NCBI RefSeq assembly: GCF_017498085.1
Contig: NZ_JAGBKM010000001.1
Span: forward strand, 62,001-126,000
DNA from: Psychrobacter coccoides
GTDB lineage: Bacteria > Pseudomonadota > Gammaproteobacteria > Pseudomonadales > Moraxellaceae
Direction of reading: 5' to 3'
Length of the DNA: 64,000 nucleotides
Shown: one piece after another, positions 54,191 to 63,662 of the stretch
Numbering within the stretch: position 1 is the stretch's first letter
How the letters are laid out: each line of letters starts with the position of its first letter
Notes under the pieces: generated by a model
What the model was told of the DNA's origin: nothing
Seen by the model: only the letters and a program-made list of their open reading frames with translations
The model's database searches: none
Translations under genes and position numbers: made by a program

Positions 54191-55108
54191 ATGTCAGACA
54201 AACATTTTGATGCGTTGCCAAAAGCGCATACCACTTACGCTAATATTATCAAAAGCTTATTGCCGATTGGCGACAATGCTAAAGTTGGTAAAGACGAGCT
54301 GCCAAGAGCGACCTATTATGTAGATGATCTGCACATTGATCAGAGTAATCTGGAAGATTATCGTAAAATCTGTGGCTTTGCTGACAATGGCAAAGTACCT
54401 ATTACTTATTTTTCGGTGCTGTCGCAGGCGCTACAGATGAATATGATGGTGAAAGAGCCGTTTCCATTTGCTATGCTGGGTCTGGTGCATGTCGACAATC
54501 AGGTCACTCAGCACCGCCTGATTGGTGAACGTGAGACAGTCAATATGTCGGTCGCATTTGCTAATCTACGTGACCATGCTCAAGGTCAGCAGTTTGACTT
54601 CGTGACGACAGTTAAGTCTCAAGATGATATCGTCTGGGAAGGGACATCGACTTATTTGGCGCGCGGTAAAAAGCCTGATACCAATAAGGCAGGCAAGCGC
54701 AAATCACGGCCAGTGACCGTCAAACCTATGGTCGATGAAGCAGGCGTCCATAACGTTTTTGAGGTGCCAGAAGATATTGGGCGTCGCTATGCCTTTGTTT
54801 CAGGAGATTTTAACCTGATTCATTTGCATTCATTATCAGCCAAAGCCTTTGGTTTCCCTAAAGCCATTGCTCATGGTATGTGGTCAAAAGCAAAATGCTT
54901 GGCACTGATGGGCGAGTTACCCGAGGCTTGTAGCGTCGGTGTGTCATTTAAGCTACCGATTTTTTTGCCCGCTGAGGTGGAGCTGATAGCAGAGCCAGTA
55001 GCGAAGCTTGAGACAGTAGAAGACAGCTGTCATTTTGGCTTATATAGCTCAAAAAACGATAAGCCGCATTTGGTGGGGCATATCACTTTACTTGCTGACG
55101 ATGCATAA
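54191..55108 (+). CDS. MaoC-family dehydratase (HtdX-like)
   Basis: A protein of 305 residues with a double hot-dog fold. The C-terminal domain has the hydratase-2 motif RRYAFVSGDFNLIHLHSLSA (Asp, Asn and His in DFNLIH near 207-212), then AFGFPKAIAHGMW. The N-terminal hot-dog lacks the motif. The family hydrates enoyl-CoA or dehydrates 3-hydroxyacyl chains. It follows the double-domain FabG and the divergent thiolase, the order of mycobacterial fadA2-fabG4-htdX. It has its own leader with AGGA at the start. Confidence 0.88.
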   Translation: MSDKHFDALPKAHTTYANIIKSLLPIGDNAKVGKDELPRATYYVDDLHIDQSNLEDYRKICGFADNGKVPITYFSVLSQALQMNMMVKEPFPFAMLGLVHVDNQVTQHRLIGERETVNMSVAFANLRDHAQGQQFDFVTTVKSQDDIVWEGTSTYLARGKKPDTNKAGKRKSRPVTVKPMVDEAGVHNVFEVPEDIGRRYAFVSGDFNLIHLHSLSAKAFGFPKAIAHGMWSKAKCLALMGELPEACSVGVSFKLPIFLPAEVELIAEPVAKLETVEDSCHFGLYSSKNDKPHLVGHITLLADDA

Positions 55109-55196
55109 TGCCTACTTATCGGCACTACCAAGTCGCCTTTAGTAACGTACTTATTATTAATTATTATTTTTCTTGATTATTATATGTATTAAAACT

Positions 55197-55715
55197 ATGA
55201 CTACAACTGAACAAACTCAATCTAAATCGAGCGCAGACCATGTTGTTAATACTGATGCAGATAATGGTATCAATCTTGCGAATGCTTTAGAGCCTTATTT
55301 TCGTCCTGACCAACAAACCATCGTTTGCGGAGCGCTAGATGACAAAAAGATCGCCGCTTTAGCCAAAGCAGGGGTTGAGCTTATTGTCAATTTGCAGCCT
55401 GATGACGAGCTTGGTTTTGATGAAGCAGAAGCGGTACAGCAAGCGGGTATGGCTTATGAGCAATTACCGATAGGTAGTGCTGATGACTTGAAACAGCTTA
55501 AGATACTGGCCTTTGATAACATATTACGTCAGCATCATGGCAAAAAAGTCGCTATGCACTGTGGTTCTGGCTCTCGTGCTGGCGCCGCCGTTGCGCTGCG
55601 TGCAGGCTGGTTACGTGGGCGCAAGATGGATACGGCTATGGCGCGTGGACGCAGTCATGGTCTAGATGACAGTCTGGAACAAGAAGTATATAACCGCTTA
55701 TTGGTGCCACGTTAA
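55197..55715 (+). CDS. Dual-specificity-phosphatase-like protein (TIGR01244 type)
   Basis: A protein of 172 residues; the ATG at 55197 is preferred over the TTG at 55173. It has the active-site loop KVAMHCGSGSRAGAAVALRA, a CX5R phosphatase motif (Cys near 122), preceded by LIVNLQPDDELGF. Similar domains occur as BLH proteins fused to persulfide dioxygenases and are sometimes called sulfur transferases. The starting segment is rich in Thr, Gln and Ser. The gene sits between the MaoC dehydratase and the beta-lactamase-fold gene. Substrate unknown. Confidence 0.82.
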   Translation: MTTTEQTQSKSSADHVVNTDADNGINLANALEPYFRPDQQTIVCGALDDKKIAALAKAGVELIVNLQPDDELGFDEAEAVQQAGMAYEQLPIGSADDLKQLKILAFDNILRQHHGKKVAMHCGSGSRAGAAVALRAGWLRGRKMDTAMARGRSHGLDDSLEQEVYNRLLVPR

Positions 55716-55761
55716 CGCTTTACTATAAGCTTTAACTGAGTGATGGTCATATAATGACAAC

Positions 55762-55790
55762 AACAGGCGGCCAATGGGCTGCCTGTTTTG
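55762..55790 (+). terminator. Rho-independent terminator
   Basis: A stem AACAGGCGGCC/GGCTGCCTGTT with one wobble and a short loop, then TTGTTG, about 47 bases after the phosphatase-like stop. The T tail is short. Confidence 0.7.
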
Positions 55791-55828
55791 TTGCGTGAGT
55801 TTGCTATTAATAAACCTGTGAGGTGAGC

Positions 55829-57193
55829 ATGCAAAATAATATGAATGAGCTGAATCAAGCGCATGATACGGATGGAATCAATACTAAGCTACAACAGTAT
55901 ATGCAAGAACTGTTGACTGACTTACAGCTAGACGATGCGCCAGCGGGTGGCTCAGTGGTGGTTTATCAAGGTGGTAAGTGTGTGGCCATAGCAAATGTAG
56001 GTATGGCGCAGGCAGACAAGCCATGGCAAGCAGACACTTTATCACTTAATTTTTCGACTGGTAAAGGCGTACTTGCAACTTTAGTGCATGTGTTAGTATC
56101 AAAAGGACTGCTTGATTATGATGAGCCCATTGCCAGTTATTGGCCAGAGTTCGCTCAAAACGATAAAGCGGCGATTACCCTAAGAGCCGTGCTTTCACAT
56201 CAAGCCAACTTATTTGCGATTAATACTATCGATGCTGATAGCGAGGCACTACTGAACTGGGATGTGATGCTAAAAAAGGTCGCAGCGATGTCGCAGACTC
56301 CTCCGGATAATGCCATTGCCTATGACTCGGCTTATAGCGCTTTAGTGTACGGTTGGGTATTGGGCGGCTTGATAGAAGCGGTCACGGATATGTCGCTTGC
56401 GGCAGCGTTGCAGCATTATTTGACGCAACCTCTAGGTATTGCTGATAGCTGTTATTTCGGGGTTCCAGCCAATAAAGTAGATGACGTTGCAAGGTTGGTC
56501 AAGGATTTTGAATCGTTAACAGAAGACAGCAGCCAACTGCGTAGCAAGCGTCATAAACCGACCTTAAAGCCCGACTCAGCACAGACTTTAGCGACGTATG
56601 CCAGCTTACCCAGTTATCAAAACTGGTTACGACTGGTTAATAACAATCATGATAAAAACGTAGCCGATGGACAGCTAAATGCTCTACAAATCAATCGCTT
56701 GTATTTTAATCATAAGGGGGTTAATGCCAATAATTATAGAGCGGCATTGGTACCTGCTAACAAGCAGCCTATCGACTATCATGACAGCCAAACCATGCAG
56801 GCAGTCATTCCTGCAGCCAATGGTATAGCCTCCACACAAGCGCTTGCGATCATCTATTCTATGCTGGCTAACGGTGGCATATGGCAAGGACAGACGCTGA
56901 TTGATAGCACTACTTTCGCTAAGTTGTCCACACCGCAAGTGTCGGGAATGGACGCCGTAATGCCGGTGAATATGAATTGGCGCTTGGGTTATCATGAGTT
57001 GTTTAGCCTCGGTCATGACACCAAGTCAGGCTTTGGTCACATGGGCTACAATGGTTCAGTCGCTTGGTGTGATCCCAGTCGTCAGCTGTCCTTTGCTTTT
57101 GTACATAACTTCGATGTCACTATGCTGGGTGACATTCGTCAGTTTGCACTGACCGAAGCACTGATAGCAATGATTGATAAAGGTATTTACTAA
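55829..57193 (+). CDS. Serine beta-lactamase-fold hydrolase (class C/EstB-like)
   Basis: A protein of 454 residues in the beta-lactamase/transpeptidase-like family that includes esterases such as EstB. The SxxK motif is FSTGKGVLATL (about 77-80). AYDSAYSALVYGWVLGGLIE corresponds to the Tyr-containing second motif, and FGHMGYNGSVAWCDP gives the third, with HMG where class C lactamases have KTG. The start at 55829 follows GAGGTGAG; a GTG two codons upstream is possible. No signal peptide is seen, so it is probably cytoplasmic and acts as an esterase rather than a penicillin-degrading enzyme. Its physiological substrate is unknown. Confidence 0.85.
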   Translation: MQNNMNELNQAHDTDGINTKLQQYMQELLTDLQLDDAPAGGSVVVYQGGKCVAIANVGMAQADKPWQADTLSLNFSTGKGVLATLVHVLVSKGLLDYDEPIASYWPEFAQNDKAAITLRAVLSHQANLFAINTIDADSEALLNWDVMLKKVAAMSQTPPDNAIAYDSAYSALVYGWVLGGLIEAVTDMSLAAALQHYLTQPLGIADSCYFGVPANKVDDVARLVKDFESLTEDSSQLRSKRHKPTLKPDSAQTLATYASLPSYQNWLRLVNNNHDKNVADGQLNALQINRLYFNHKGVNANNYRAALVPANKQPIDYHDSQTMQAVIPAANGIASTQALAIIYSMLANGGIWQGQTLIDSTTFAKLSTPQVSGMDAVMPVNMNWRLGYHELFSLGHDTKSGFGHMGYNGSVAWCDPSRQLSFAFVHNFDVTMLGDIRQFALTEALIAMIDKGIY

Positions 57194-57351
57194 GAAGTTA
57201 TACCAATCCCAAAACTAAAATAATGCGGAAAAACTACGTAGATATTACATCTAGTCTAAATTTTATGAAGCTTAGTAAATTTGACAAAGTTAGTTGCCCT
57301 TTTTGGGTTTGTTATTATATTTTAAATTGTTAAAAATAAGCTTTAATATGC

Positions 57352-57382
57352 AAAAAACCAGCATGAGCATGCTGGTTTTTTT
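57352..57382. terminator. Bidirectional rho-independent terminator
   Basis: AAAAACCAGCAT/ATGCTGGTTTTT with a 4-base loop between the convergent beta-lactamase-fold gene and ilvD; T runs on both strands. Confidence 0.9.
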
Positions 57383-57424
57383 ATGAAGTAGTGGGGTCAT
57401 TAAGCTCTAGGCCGTTCTTAGCGC

Positions 57425-59341
57425 TTAGGCTTGGCGTTCAACTTGACTGACATCACGCACTGCTCCTGTATCGGCACTGGTAGTCATGGCAGCATAGGCA
57501 CGCAGGGCTGGTGTGACATAGCGCTCACGGCTGACAGGCTTCCAAGCATCACGGCCACGTGCTTCCATGGCGGCACGGCGTTTTGTCAAGTCGGCATCGC
57601 TAACTTGCATATTGATGGTGCGATTTGGAATATCAATATGGATGGTATCGCCTTCCTCAACCAAACCAATGGCACCGCCTTCCGCTGCTTCAGGGCTAGC
57701 GTGACCGATCGACAACCCTGAAGTACCACCAGAAAAGCGTCCGTCAGTGAGTAGGGCGCACTCTTTACCCAACCCTTTTGATTTTAGGTAAGTGGTCGGA
57801 TAAAGCATCTCTTGCATCCCAGGACCACCCTTTGGTCCTTCATAACGAATGATGACCACATCGCCTGCCACAATCTCATCACCCAATACTGCGTCGACTG
57901 CCGCTTCTTGTGATTCAAAGACGCGTGCACGGCCAGTGAAGGTTAAAATACTCTCATCAACGCCAGCGGTTTTGACCACACAGCCACGCTCAGCGATATT
58001 GCCATAGAGTACCGCAAGGCCGCCATCTTCTGAGTAAGCATGCTTGACGCTACGAATACAGCCTGACTCGCGGTTGACATCGAGATTGGGCCATTCTTTT
58101 GACTGCGAAAACGCCTCGGTAGTACGGATGCCACCAGGCGCTGCGATATAGCGAGCCCGCGCTTCTGTATTATCAGGATTCATAATATCCCATTTATCGA
58201 TAGCAGCACGCATAGAGGGGCTATGAATGGTTGGTACATCAGTGGAGAGCAGGTCGGCACGGTCCAGCTCAGCGAGTAACGCCATGACGCCGCCTGCACG
58301 ATGTACGTCTTCCATATGGTACTTTTGCGTAGCAGGAGCGACTTTGGATAGACACGGTACACGGCGACTTAAACGGTCAATATCAGCCATCTTAAAATCG
58401 ACCTCAGCTTCATTGGCCGCTGCCAATAAATGCAAAATGGTATTGGTCGAGCCGCCCATAGCGATATCGAGGCTCATGGCATTTTCGAACGCCGCTTTGG
58501 TGGCGATAGAGCGGGGCAGTACTGAGTCATCGTCTTGCTCATAGCGGCGTTTGGCTAGATCGACAATCGTACGTCCTGCTTCTAAAAACAGCTCGCGGCG
58601 TAGCGCATGCGTGGCGAGTAGTGAGCCATTACCGGGCAATGACAACCCTAAGGCTTCAGTCAAACAGTTCATCGAGTTGGCGGTAAACATCCCTGAGCAC
58701 GAGCCACAAGTCGGGCAGGCCGAGCTTTCGATAGCCAGTACATCTTCATCACTGATGCTATCATCTGCAGCATCCATCATGGCATCGACTAAGTCCAGCT
58801 TACGAATGGCATTGCCTTTACCGTCAGTGCCGTGGGCGTCACTGCCGCCATCGTTATTATGGCTTTGGGCAACAGTGCTAGCGATGACCTTACCTGCTTC
58901 CATTGGCCCGCCGGAGACAAAGACCACAGGCACGTTTAGGCGCATGGCAGCCATCAACATCCCTGGCGTGATTTTGTCGCAGTTGGAGATACAGACTAGG
59001 GCGTCAGCACAGTGCGCATTGACCATGTATTCGACCGAATCAGCAATCAAGTCACGGCTCGGCAAAGAATAAAGCATGCCACTATGGCCCATGGCAATAC
59101 CGTCATCGACAGCGATGGTATTGAATTCTTTGGCCACGCCGCCCGCCTTTTCGATCTCACGTGCGACCATTTGTCCAAGGTCTTTTAGATGTACATGACC
59201 AGGTACAAATTGGGTAAAAGAGTTGGCAATGGCGATAATAGGCTTACCAAAGTCATCATCAGTCATGCCAGTGGCACGCCATAGGGCGCGCGCACCTGCC
59301 ATATTACGACCACCAGTAGAGGTTTTTGAACGATAATCCAT
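57425..59341 (-). CDS. ilvD: Dihydroxy-acid dehydratase
   Basis: A Fe-S enzyme of 638 residues that makes 2-oxo acids in valine, leucine and isoleucine synthesis. Signatures are [40 protein letters not shown], and [20 protein letters not shown] near the C-terminus; the Cys in CDKITPG and CPTCGSC bind the cluster. After [12 protein letters not shown] there are about 20 extra residues (about 155-178: [20 protein letters not shown]) before [13 protein letters not shown], absent from E. coli IlvD. It stands alone and starts with a typical [18 protein letters not shown]. Confidence 0.96.
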   Translation of the reverse strand: MDYRSKTSTGGRNMAGARALWRATGMTDDDFGKPIIAIANSFTQFVPGHVHLKDLGQMVAREIEKAGGVAKEFNTIAVDDGIAMGHSGMLYSLPSRDLIADSVEYMVNAHCADALVCISNCDKITPGMLMAAMRLNVPVVFVSGGPMEAGKVIASTVAQSHNNDGGSDAHGTDGKGNAIRKLDLVDAMMDAADDSISDEDVLAIESSACPTCGSCSGMFTANSMNCLTEALGLSLPGNGSLLATHALRRELFLEAGRTIVDLAKRRYEQDDDSVLPRSIATKAAFENAMSLDIAMGGSTNTILHLLAAANEAEVDFKMADIDRLSRRVPCLSKVAPATQKYHMEDVHRAGGVMALLAELDRADLLSTDVPTIHSPSMRAAIDKWDIMNPDNTEARARYIAAPGGIRTTEAFSQSKEWPNLDVNRESGCIRSVKHAYSEDGGLAVLYGNIAERGCVVKTAGVDESILTFTGRARVFESQEAAVDAVLGDEIVAGDVVIIRYEGPKGGPGMQEMLYPTTYLKSKGLGKECALLTDGRFSGGTSGLSIGHASPEAAEGGAIGLVEEGDTIHIDIPNRTINMQVSDADLTKRRAAMEARGRDAWKPVSRERYVTPALRAYAAMTTSADTGAVRDVSQVERQA

Positions 59342-59513
59342 GTGATTTTCCTTACAAATAGACGAGGCGTGTTAAAGGGTACAGCCTCAACTTCGATATT
59401 GATAGTGTGCTTTTTATAGTGAGTGAAAACTAGTGAATAATACTAAGCCGTTACCATACCATTAGCTATAAGTGACTTAAGTCGACATACACCATTCGTT
59501 TGGGACTACAGCC

Positions 59514-60308
59514 TTACTCAATACGCTCTAAGATAGCGGCTTCAAACCAAGGTAAGTTTGCTTTGTCAGCCTCTAACTTAGCAATGACGGTTAAGGCATG
59601 AGATGCTGGTAGTAATTGATAATCTTGCTCTGCATCCATCTTAAACACGGCGTCGTGGTCAGATGGTGTCTGATGATTTGCGCTGTACTCATTAACAGTA
59701 TGTTCAGCAATACTAATCAGCGGCTGCTTGTTATTTTTATAAAGTACATCGACACGACCATAAAACTGCCAGTCTTTGATAGCAGCAATGACAGCATCGT
59801 TTGATTTTTTTGTATAGATCTGCTGGGTGTCTTTAGCTGTATTGGTCCAATGCAACCGTACTGCCAGCTGTAGCGCCTCGCTAAACACGACCAGAGAGCC
59901 GTTTATTTTTATGTGCCATGGAGTAGGTATCAGATCTTCTTCGATACCAATCAGTTTGGCGGCCTCACTAGCTGTCATGATGACATTAAACTGTGCTAAT
60001 AGTTCAGGTGTTAAGGGATTGGCCTGTTTAATCACCTCATCTAAGCTATCATAGTGGTATAGAAACGGCAACGGCTCATCTTGCGTCACGGTCTTTTCGG
60101 TGATTTTGCAGTTGTGTATACGCCAGCCGATGGCGCTGTCTATGAGTGCTTCTGCTAAAATAATGGCATTTGGATCGACCAGCTTGGTATATGAGGGTTC
60201 AGCGAGACTACCTGTAGGCGTAGACACTGTAGATCCTGTCGTATGAGGTGACGGCGCATTGACATCAGGATGAGAGCGTAACTGACTAGGTAACGTGGTC
60301 AAATTCAT
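59514..60308 (-). CDS. Conserved hypothetical protein
   Basis: A protein of 264 residues with no motif that I recognise. The ATG at 60308 (TTAGG upstream) is preferred to the GTG at 60362. The N-terminus has a Ser/Thr/Pro-rich part (about 10-40), then NAIILAEALIDSAIGWRIHN and a mixed alpha-beta body with FNVIMTASEAAKLIGIEEDL and LWHIKINGSLVVF-like sequence (TPWHIKINGSLVVFSEALQL). Probably cytoplasmic: no signal peptide or membrane segment. It lies between ilvD and the HIT gene, divergent from the latter. Confidence 0.7.
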   Translation of the reverse strand: MNLTTLPSQLRSHPDVNAPSPHTTGSTVSTPTGSLAEPSYTKLVDPNAIILAEALIDSAIGWRIHNCKITEKTVTQDEPLPFLYHYDSLDEVIKQANPLTPELLAQFNVIMTASEAAKLIGIEEDLIPTPWHIKINGSLVVFSEALQLAVRLHWTNTAKDTQQIYTKKSNDAVIAAIKDWQFYGRVDVLYKNNKQPLISIAEHTVNEYSANHQTPSDHDAVFKMDAEQDYQLLPASHALTVIAKLEADKANLPWFEAAILERIE

Positions 60309-60584
60309 AAACCTAACATGAGTAAAATGGAGGTCTAATATAACATTGATTAGGGCAGACACGCCAATGAAATAGCATGCTTAACCTCCTAAAACGCCAA
60401 CAACTAACGGCTAGCGCTTAGCATCGTTGACCGCTGTTCATGAGCAACACACCTTGTACTTGTCTCTGGTTTCGTCCACTATATTGTAGACATGAGCTAT
60501 AAATGTATAGCAAAATAATCACGCAGGACAAATATTGCTAAGCAGTCTAAAGCGAATCTTATTAAGATAATTAAGGGGATAACA

Positions 60585-61022
60585 ATGACTCAAAACAAAC
60601 AAACTCAGTATGACGATAATAATATCTTTGCCAAAATGCTCAAGGGTGAGATTCCATACCATAAGGTTTATGAAGACGACAAAACCTTAGCCTTTATGGA
60701 TATCATGCCGCAAGCTAAGGGTCATGTACTGGTAATTCCTAAGCAAAAAGCCATCGATCTAGTAGATCTAGAGCCTGAATATGCTGCTGCCGTATTGATG
60801 ACTGCCAAAAAGGTCATGCAAGCACAGCGTCAAGTGTTTGAGCGAGAAGGTATCATACAGATGCAGCTTAACGGCTCGCAAGCAGGCCAAACGGTCTTTC
60901 ATTATCACATACATCTTATACCCTCTAATATTCATGAATTAAGCGTTCATGCCGCCAATCAAGCCGATAGCGATGAGCTTGCTAAAATGGCTGAGCAACT
61001 GGCAGCGGCAATCGACTCTTAA
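60585..61022 (+). CDS. HIT-family nucleotide hydrolase
   Basis: A protein of 145 residues with the histidine triad QTVFHYHIHLIPSNI (about 102-115; the middle and last His are catalytic and ligand). The N-terminal ADNIFAKMLKGEIPYHKVYE-like start (NNIFAKMLKGEIPYHKVYED) and AFMDIMPQAKGHVLVIPK are typical of the HinT/Hit group, which hydrolyses AMP-lysine and other nucleoside phosphoramidates. Start with AAGGGG upstream. Single-gene unit with its own terminator. Confidence 0.93.
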   Translation: MTQNKQTQYDDNNIFAKMLKGEIPYHKVYEDDKTLAFMDIMPQAKGHVLVIPKQKAIDLVDLEPEYAAAVLMTAKKVMQAQRQVFEREGIIQMQLNGSQAGQTVFHYHIHLIPSNIHELSVHAANQADSDELAKMAEQLAAAIDS

Positions 61023-61076
61023 TCAGGCGCATCGTCTCTAAAATCTGTGTAACGACACTCCAATATCAATACGGTC

Positions 61077-61105
61077 AAAAGGCAGCGAACAAGCTGCCTT
61101 TTTTA
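61077..61105 (+). terminator. Rho-independent terminator
   Basis: AAAAGGCAGC/GCTGCCTTTT stem (10 bp perfect, loop of 6) with a T run, 55 bases after the HIT gene. Confidence 0.9.
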
Positions 61106-61362
61106 TTGCTTGGTAATAGTCGTGTAACAAACGTTAAAGTAGTGTTACGAGATTGGCGGTTGTCTGGGGTTTTGGGCAGTAGTGTGGTAAATATCATACC
61201 TATTCTTGTTTTCTTCAGAACCATTGCCAGAACTATTGGTCAAAGTTATTTGATTTATTTGCGTAACCGTTTCTTTTAGCAGCAAATTCTTTTAGTAGTA
61301 AATGTATTTATTTGAATGGCGCTGTTATTTTGTCTTGTTACTTTTTGAGGGTACCATTTTTT

Positions 61363-63408
61363 ATGAGTAAGTTACCTCGCTCCACTATTTTGCTGCCCGT
61401 GTTTGTGCCAGCGGCAGCCATTATGTTGTTGTTAGTGATCGGTACATCGATCAATCCCCAAGCGGCTGGCGAGTTGTTTAGTACCGTGCTGACTTTCACC
61501 ACTGATACCTTCGGTTGGTTTTATATGTTGGCGGTCGCTATATTTTTAATGTTTATCATTGCCTTGGCATTTTCGCCTTATGGCGGCATTAAGCTGGGCC
61601 CCGACCATGCAGTGGCTGAGTACAGTTTCCTTGAATGGTTTGCCATGCTGTTTTCAGCAGGCTACGGTATTGCGCTGCTGTTTTATGGCGTCGCTGAACC
61701 TGTGCTACATTTTGCCAATCCGCCACTGTCACAACCAGAGACTGTGGCCGCTGCCAAAGAAGCAATGCAGATTGCCTACTTTCATTGGGGCTTTCATATT
61801 TGGGCAATTTATGGCGTAGTCGGTTTATCACTGGCGTATTTCTCATTTCGCCATGGTTTGCCACTGTCAGTGCGCTCAACGCTATATCCATTGATTGGTG
61901 ATAAAATCCATGGACCCATTGGGCATACTGTCGACGTGTTTGCGATCGTAGGTACCATGTTCGGTATCGCCACCAGTTTGGGATTGTCAGTGGCGCAAAT
62001 CAATGCAGGATTAAACTATTTACTACCTAATACGATTCCGATGGGTACGACAGTACAAGTTATCATCATTAGTTTGGTGACATTGGCGGCACTTTTTTCT
62101 GTATTGGCTGGTATGGATAAGGGTGTTAAACGGCTGTCTATCCTAAACATGGTATTGGCAACAGCATTGATGATATTTGTGTTTGTCGTTGGTCCATCGG
62201 TATTTATCTTAAATGCCTTTATGGAAAACACCGGCAGTTATTTGGGCAACATCGTTGAGCGTACTTTTAGCTTGCAAGCCTATCAGTCGAGTGATTGGAT
62301 TGGGAGCTGGACACTCTTTATTTTTGCGTGGACGATCGCCTGGGCGCCTTTTGTTGGGCTGTTTATTGCTAAGATTAGCCGTGGCCGTACCATTCGTGAG
62401 TTTGTCTTGGGGGTGATGTTGGTCCCGACGCTGTTTACTTTCTTTTGGTTTTCGGTATTTGGCGATACAGCGCTGCACATGATTATGGTCGATGGTTATC
62501 AGGCTTTGATTGGTGAGGTGCAAAATAACCAAGCGATTGCGCTCTTTAAGCTACTAGAAAACCTACCATTTACCCAGATTGTCTCATCACTGACAGTACT
62601 ATTGATTATTACTTTTTTTGTGACGTCGTCAGATTCAGGCTCGTTGGTCATTGACTCGCTGGCGGCAGGGGGCCGTAGTGATACGCCATGGTGGCAGCGC
62701 TCGTTTTGGGTAGTCACCGAAGGTGCCGTTGCGGCAGTATTACTGATTGCAGGTGGCTTGAGCGCTTTACAAACCGCTGCTATCGTTAGTGCTTTGCCGT
62801 TTGCTGTCATTATATTGGTGTCTACATTAGGTATGTGGCGTGCGCTGCGTATTGAAGGCCATCGTAACGAGAGCTTAGCGAATGAAAACCACTTACCGCC
62901 GCATCTGCTTAAGCTGGATGCATGGCGTGATCGGATTGATTATATTATCGAGCAACCCGATCGTGAGGATGTTTTAGACTATATTAAAGGTACAGTGATG
63001 TCATCGATGAGGGAGGTGGCTGAGAAGTTTGCTGAAACAGGGTGGTTGCCTGAGGTTAATTATGATGAGGTCAATAATCGTGCTGTGCTTGAGTTAAGGC
63101 GCGGTGACAACGTTGAATTTTGGTACGAAGTTCGTCTGTCAGAGCACGAGCTTCCTGATTATTATACTGAGGATATGGCCAGTGAGTTACCTCAAGAGCA
63201 CCATCACCGTGCTGAAGTCTATCTGCGCCGTGGTGGCCAAACCTATGATCTATATGGCTATCAAAAAGAGTCAGTGATTAACGATATCATTGATCAGTTT
63301 GAAAAGTATCTGCACTTTGTCAATGTTTCACCGGATATCTTGCCATGGCGTATGCAAGAGCATGATGACGAGATTACCTTAGAGCAGGGTAGTGTGTTTG
63401 ATAAGTAA
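61363..63408 (+). CDS. BCCT-family betaine/choline/carnitine transporter
   Basis: A transporter of 681 residues with twelve membrane segments in the first about 500. ATG at 61363 is chosen by comparison with its paralogue, which has the same MSKLxRSTIL start; the longer TTG frame at 61312 is rejected. BCCT features are FSPYGGIKLGPDHAVAEYSF, GYGIALLFYGVAEPVLHF, FHWGFHIWAIYGVVGLSLAY and WTIAWAPFVGLFIAKISRGR. A long cytoplasmic tail (about 500-681) is of the type seen in BetT-like choline carriers, where it is involved in osmotic control. It takes up compatible solutes with Na+ or H+. Confidence 0.93.
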   Translation: MSKLPRSTILLPVFVPAAAIMLLLVIGTSINPQAAGELFSTVLTFTTDTFGWFYMLAVAIFLMFIIALAFSPYGGIKLGPDHAVAEYSFLEWFAMLFSAGYGIALLFYGVAEPVLHFANPPLSQPETVAAAKEAMQIAYFHWGFHIWAIYGVVGLSLAYFSFRHGLPLSVRSTLYPLIGDKIHGPIGHTVDVFAIVGTMFGIATSLGLSVAQINAGLNYLLPNTIPMGTTVQVIIISLVTLAALFSVLAGMDKGVKRLSILNMVLATALMIFVFVVGPSVFILNAFMENTGSYLGNIVERTFSLQAYQSSDWIGSWTLFIFAWTIAWAPFVGLFIAKISRGRTIREFVLGVMLVPTLFTFFWFSVFGDTALHMIMVDGYQALIGEVQNNQAIALFKLLENLPFTQIVSSLTVLLIITFFVTSSDSGSLVIDSLAAGGRSDTPWWQRSFWVVTEGAVAAVLLIAGGLSALQTAAIVSALPFAVIILVSTLGMWRALRIEGHRNESLANENHLPPHLLKLDAWRDRIDYIIEQPDREDVLDYIKGTVMSSMREVAEKFAETGWLPEVNYDEVNNRAVLELRRGDNVEFWYEVRLSEHELPDYYTEDMASELPQEHHHRAEVYLRRGGQTYDLYGYQKESVINDIIDQFEKYLHFVNVSPDILPWRMQEHDDEITLEQGSVFDK

Positions 63409-63432
63409 ATATTGAATCCTTTGATGTTCCCT

Positions 63433-63459
63433 AAAGGCAGCCACTTAGCTGCCTTTTTT
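63433..63459 (+). terminator. Rho-independent terminator
   Basis: AAAGGCAGC/GCTGCCTTT stem (9 bp) with a 6-base loop and a T run, between the two BCCT genes. Confidence 0.88.
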
Positions 63460-63662
63460 GTGACAGAGACTCCCTTTTTGTTATTATCTAGAAGCGCTAT
63501 GGTAAATGCCATTTTAAACAGCGGTCTGTTAGATTTATAGATGACAAGATTGTCGACAAGTGTTATTTATGCATACTAAAGACACGTAAATACTTTGAAA
63601 AAACAAATGCTATATAAGAGTATGATATACCTATTCAAATTTATGACTTTTGAGAACCTTTT

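Noticed and set aside
55829-57193. True class C beta-lactamase
   Set aside because: There is no signal peptide and no KTG motif (HMG instead), so an esterase-like cytoplasmic role is more likely.
58551-59072. 173-codon plus-strand frame inside ilvD
   Set aside because: It is antisense to the conserved core of ilvD, has no signal or domain, and is explained by the codon bias of the real gene.
62209-62532. 107-codon minus-strand frame within the BCCT gene
   Set aside because: It is antisense to conserved transporter motifs and has no support.
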